From contig CM060843.1 of NCBI GenBank assembly GCA_030762175.1, positions 113,365,369 to 113,429,368 of the forward strand: DNA of 64,000 nt, given 5' to 3'. A program made the position numbers and the translations under genes. This document shows positions 60,796 through 64,000 of this stretch, piece after piece. The stretch is from Metallyticus violacea. Taxonomy: Eukaryota; Arthropoda; Insecta; Mantodea; Metallyticidae. Position 1 is the first letter of the stretch. Each line of letters starts with the position of its first letter. The notes under the pieces are model-generated. The model did no database searches. It was not told where the DNA came from and saw nothing but the letters and a program-made list of their open reading frames with translations.

Positions 60796-63302
60796 TCCAT
60801 CTCTCGATCTCTCGGTAGGCGATGGAGGGCAGGCACCTGTGAGAACAAGAGAAAAGCAGTTGTTGAAGGAAGCTTGGAAACTAAACTGAAATATTAAAAC
60901 GCGTAATTTTATTCAAACCTTTATTGGCCTAATCTTCTTATAACTGAAAGTGGCCGCCAGGTGGTATTATTGTCAATATAAATTGAATGAGTTTAAATAA
61001 TGCAGGGTGGATGACTGCTATTTGAAAGCTGATCTCCTAAACTTATAGACATAGAAAAGCCTCTCATATTCAAATGGGCACACAAAGACTTGAAATCCTG
61101 CGTGCAACATTATTAAATTTTCAAGAACCAAGTGACAAAGACAGTGCTACTTTTATCCCGACTTAAATGCCATTATGACAGTGAAACGGACGGAGAGGCA
61201 TAGCATTTTCATTGGATTAAAATAGCAGATAATTGATGCACATATATTTTATAAGCATTTGTATTCTATTTATTAATCTAATCCACCAATCTTCAACACT
61301 GCTATAACGGATGCATTAGAAAGTAGCTCCTAGATTTTACAGTTTCAGTGAAAGCTAATTATGTTAATCTTTCACAGGGCAGAATAGTGTACAAAATATA
61401 GTGTTCAAGTTAATAAACCCATAACCCAATTCATTTAAAAACGCTTCTAGATGATGCATAAGGGAGTAGGAGTTAAAAATACATTAAATTATTTTGAACA
61501 TCGTGCCATTAAAGAGTTGTTTTAATGTCTACAAAAGTGACCAAATTATATAATAGAACATTTAGCATGTGATCATAGTTTAACCTTTAAATCAACCTTA
61601 ACCGAGCCTCTTTTCCTACTTGGACATTTTAAATTATTCAGAATTTATTAATTTATATTTGGAGCTGACACTGAAAATATATATTTCAATATAGTGACGT
61701 ATCTAACCATGTTAGTAATGTGACAGTTACAAGCAGGAAATACTTTTTCAGCAATTGCTGTTGATTTTAAAAGTAAACGCATGTAGTGCCATCATTCTTT
61801 TATGTTGGTGAAATATAACCAAACATCGTAAAAGAAACTTTTACTTAACGATAATTAGTAGAGCGAATGCTTTCAGGGGGAAAAAAACTGAGAAATGCCC
61901 ATTAGGACTGCAATTGTAATTAAATCAATCTGCAAAATTTCCCTTATTGTTTCAGAATTATTTTTATATTTGTTTAATGCTAAGTATCACAATTTTCAGG
62001 ATAATTTGTATGAAACTTTGTATATGTGTTCTTTTTATGAAGTAAACAATCAAAATCTCAGTCTTTTTATGCTGATAGAAAACAATTTTAAAAATTATAT
62101 ATTGTAAAACAGTGTGTTTAAAGTTCATGTTTCAGAAAAAGTTCTTATTTCAGAAAAACTACAGTTGCATTGTATGCATTTTATGTATTAAATTTAGTTG
62201 CTTTGTGTATAATAAAGTAAGAATTTTTCAGAATAGTTCATAATCTTGAGATTTATTCAAACTAAATGTCATTTTGATGCAAATCTAGAGTTGGTTTTAA
62301 ACATTAAGTACAAAACATTTACTTTTAATATTTTTTATAGAAACTAAGGAATAAAATATGAAAGACATGCACAGTTTTGTGATATGTATCTCCATAAGGC
62401 TAAAATAATGTGCAAAAACATCAGCCCTCAAAGTTTATTTTTTTATTTAGTTGCGTTAAGTAGAATTTTTTTCTTTTCACTCCGTACTAAATCCAAGTCA
62501 CTTAATAAGAAAATTTTGATTTTCTAATCTAAAATTAACTAATTTTATTACTATGTACAAATGAGGAAATGCGCTGTTGAGGGAAGATGATAGAGAGCGA
62601 CTGGCGAACTTCATCGAGCCTTGCGTACAACTTTTTCAGGACAGGCAATAAATTAAATAATCTTAATCTGGGTCAATTCGTTGTTAAGCAGTTTTCACCC
62701 CGGTGTTCAAAATAAATTAGGCGTAGGTTCATTTTCAGGCATTGTTTAATATTTCTTTGTTACAAGTGACCTTTACAAATTCTGATATATTAAATGCTAT
62801 AATCCCTGTATGTGGTGCACAGACAATGAAATTTGTTTAAAGGGAAATATTATCGAAACAAAAAAGTATTATTAAGAAATTAACATCCCCCCCCCCTGCA
62901 TCACTCACTTCTGGTAAACTAATTCATTCATGAAGTGAACATTTGAATGTAAAGATACCGTTTTAAAAGCAGCTATTTGACGTACATTAGATTTTTCAAC
63001 AATGTTTCTGGCTTTGAAATTTGCGGTTGTTCAGCCAAAATATTTATAATATTGAAGAAGGGTATGTGAAAAAATATAAAACAAATACAATAAATAAATG
63101 CACTGTTACTTTAAAAATACAATTAAAATATAAACAAAATATAAAACTAAAAAATTAATAAAATTCAATTAAATAAATTTAAGTAAAATTTATAAAAAAA
63201 AATATCATAGACTAATGCATAGTAACCTTTAAAAATAATTGTTTAGTATACATTTACAAGCTATGTCTTTTGTAGGAGATGATGATGATGGTGATAATGA
63301 TG

Positions 63303-63342
<40 letters not shown>

Positions 63343-63512
63343 CTTGTTATGATAAATATCGACAAAAGTGATATACTTAAGTGACCAATTGAATTAAGTC
63401 ACTGGTTGTTTGTATTTCTCTGGCATTGAGCCATAATACTAAGAGAACCATGGGCGTTGGCAAGGAAAATGCCAAGTACTAACCGGTGCATTCATCAATG
63501 CATATGTGTTGT

Positions 63513-63543
<31 letters not shown>

Positions 63544-64000
63544 CATTATTATCATTATCATCATCATTGCTGCCATTTAAATTATTTTATGATTTGTAAT
63601 TTCAAATTTCAAAGCTCAATTTTCTACTTCTTTTCTTAGGTCTGTGATAGTTAATTATACTCTTTTTTTTCACGATGAGCTTTACACTATTTATTTTGGT
63701 TTGGTTATATGCTTATTTACTTGATATATTCCATTAATAAGCCTGCTGCTTAGACGAATGTCATCTGTTAATACAAAAATGTATCAGAAATAAGTCGCAG
63801 AGTTTGTGTCATTTTGCACAACAATTCTATCATAACAACTAAGCAAGTTATGTTTAATCCATAGTAATGGAAAGTACCTAGTAGAGCAGGAAATAATTAT
63901 AATAGCGATTAGATGCTGTTTACATTTGTCTTAATTTTCCTACGCCCTTTAGAATCAACTATGAGTAATTAAAGTTTTACACAGTAAAATGTATAAATGA
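60796..64000. other. Unassigned AT-rich sequence with microsatellites
   Basis: No gene supported in 3.2 kb. (GAT/AAT)n at 63276-63340 and (TTA)n with TCA variants at 63514-63568. C-run near 62888-62896. Confidence 0.5.

Noticed and set aside
63276..63568. Repeat array resembling a CRISPR or satellite
   Set aside because: Simple trinucleotide microsatellites without spacers.

Overview
This window is eukaryotic, AT-rich, gene-poor and packed with decayed transposable elements. The splice signals, the tRNA-derived SINEs, the mitochondrial fragment (insect-like cytochrome b next to antisense nad1) and the transposase and LINE families all point to an insect with a large genome. A polyneopteran, perhaps a cockroach or termite relative, is my best guess, but I cannot prove it from sequence alone.

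Only one host gene can be supported: a secreted acid-lipase-like protein on the minus strand. Its first coding exon (42054-42146, start codon plus signal peptide) and second coding exon (25169-25379, N-terminal lipase domain) are separated by an intron of about 16.7 kb. The exons that would carry the catalytic serine, aspartate and histidine were not found and should lie left of 25169, probably outside the window.

Layout: 1-7.1 kb holds SINE copies, a tRNA-like sequence and LINE tails. 8.7-13.1 kb holds a long SINE, an internally deleted mariner (11170-11660) and a deleted Tc1/mariner-like element (12498-13124). 15.9-24.4 kb holds a LINE RNase H fragment, a LINE reverse-transcriptase fragment, a decayed DDE transposase and a HARBI1-like transposase. 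The lipase intron (25.4-42.05 kb) holds a nuclear mitochondrial insertion (27190-27800), a polypyrimidine tract, three DDE-transposon relics and a 5'-ragged LINE (36.2-39.3 kb). 42.2-55 kb holds further LINEs and SINEs on both strands. 55-64 kb is mostly unassigned AT-rich DNA, with an 80-bp tandem duplication and a tandem pair of fold-back palindromes in (AT)n at 59.7-60.2 kb.

The repeats make no working system together: every transposase and reverse transcriptase seen is broken. Points of most interest are the mitochondrial insertion inside the lipase intron, the fold-back pair, the matched deleted copies of one transposon family, and a transposase remnant that mimics a lipase exon. I found no CRISPR, operon or rRNA, and no convincing functional tRNA or novel defence-like system.
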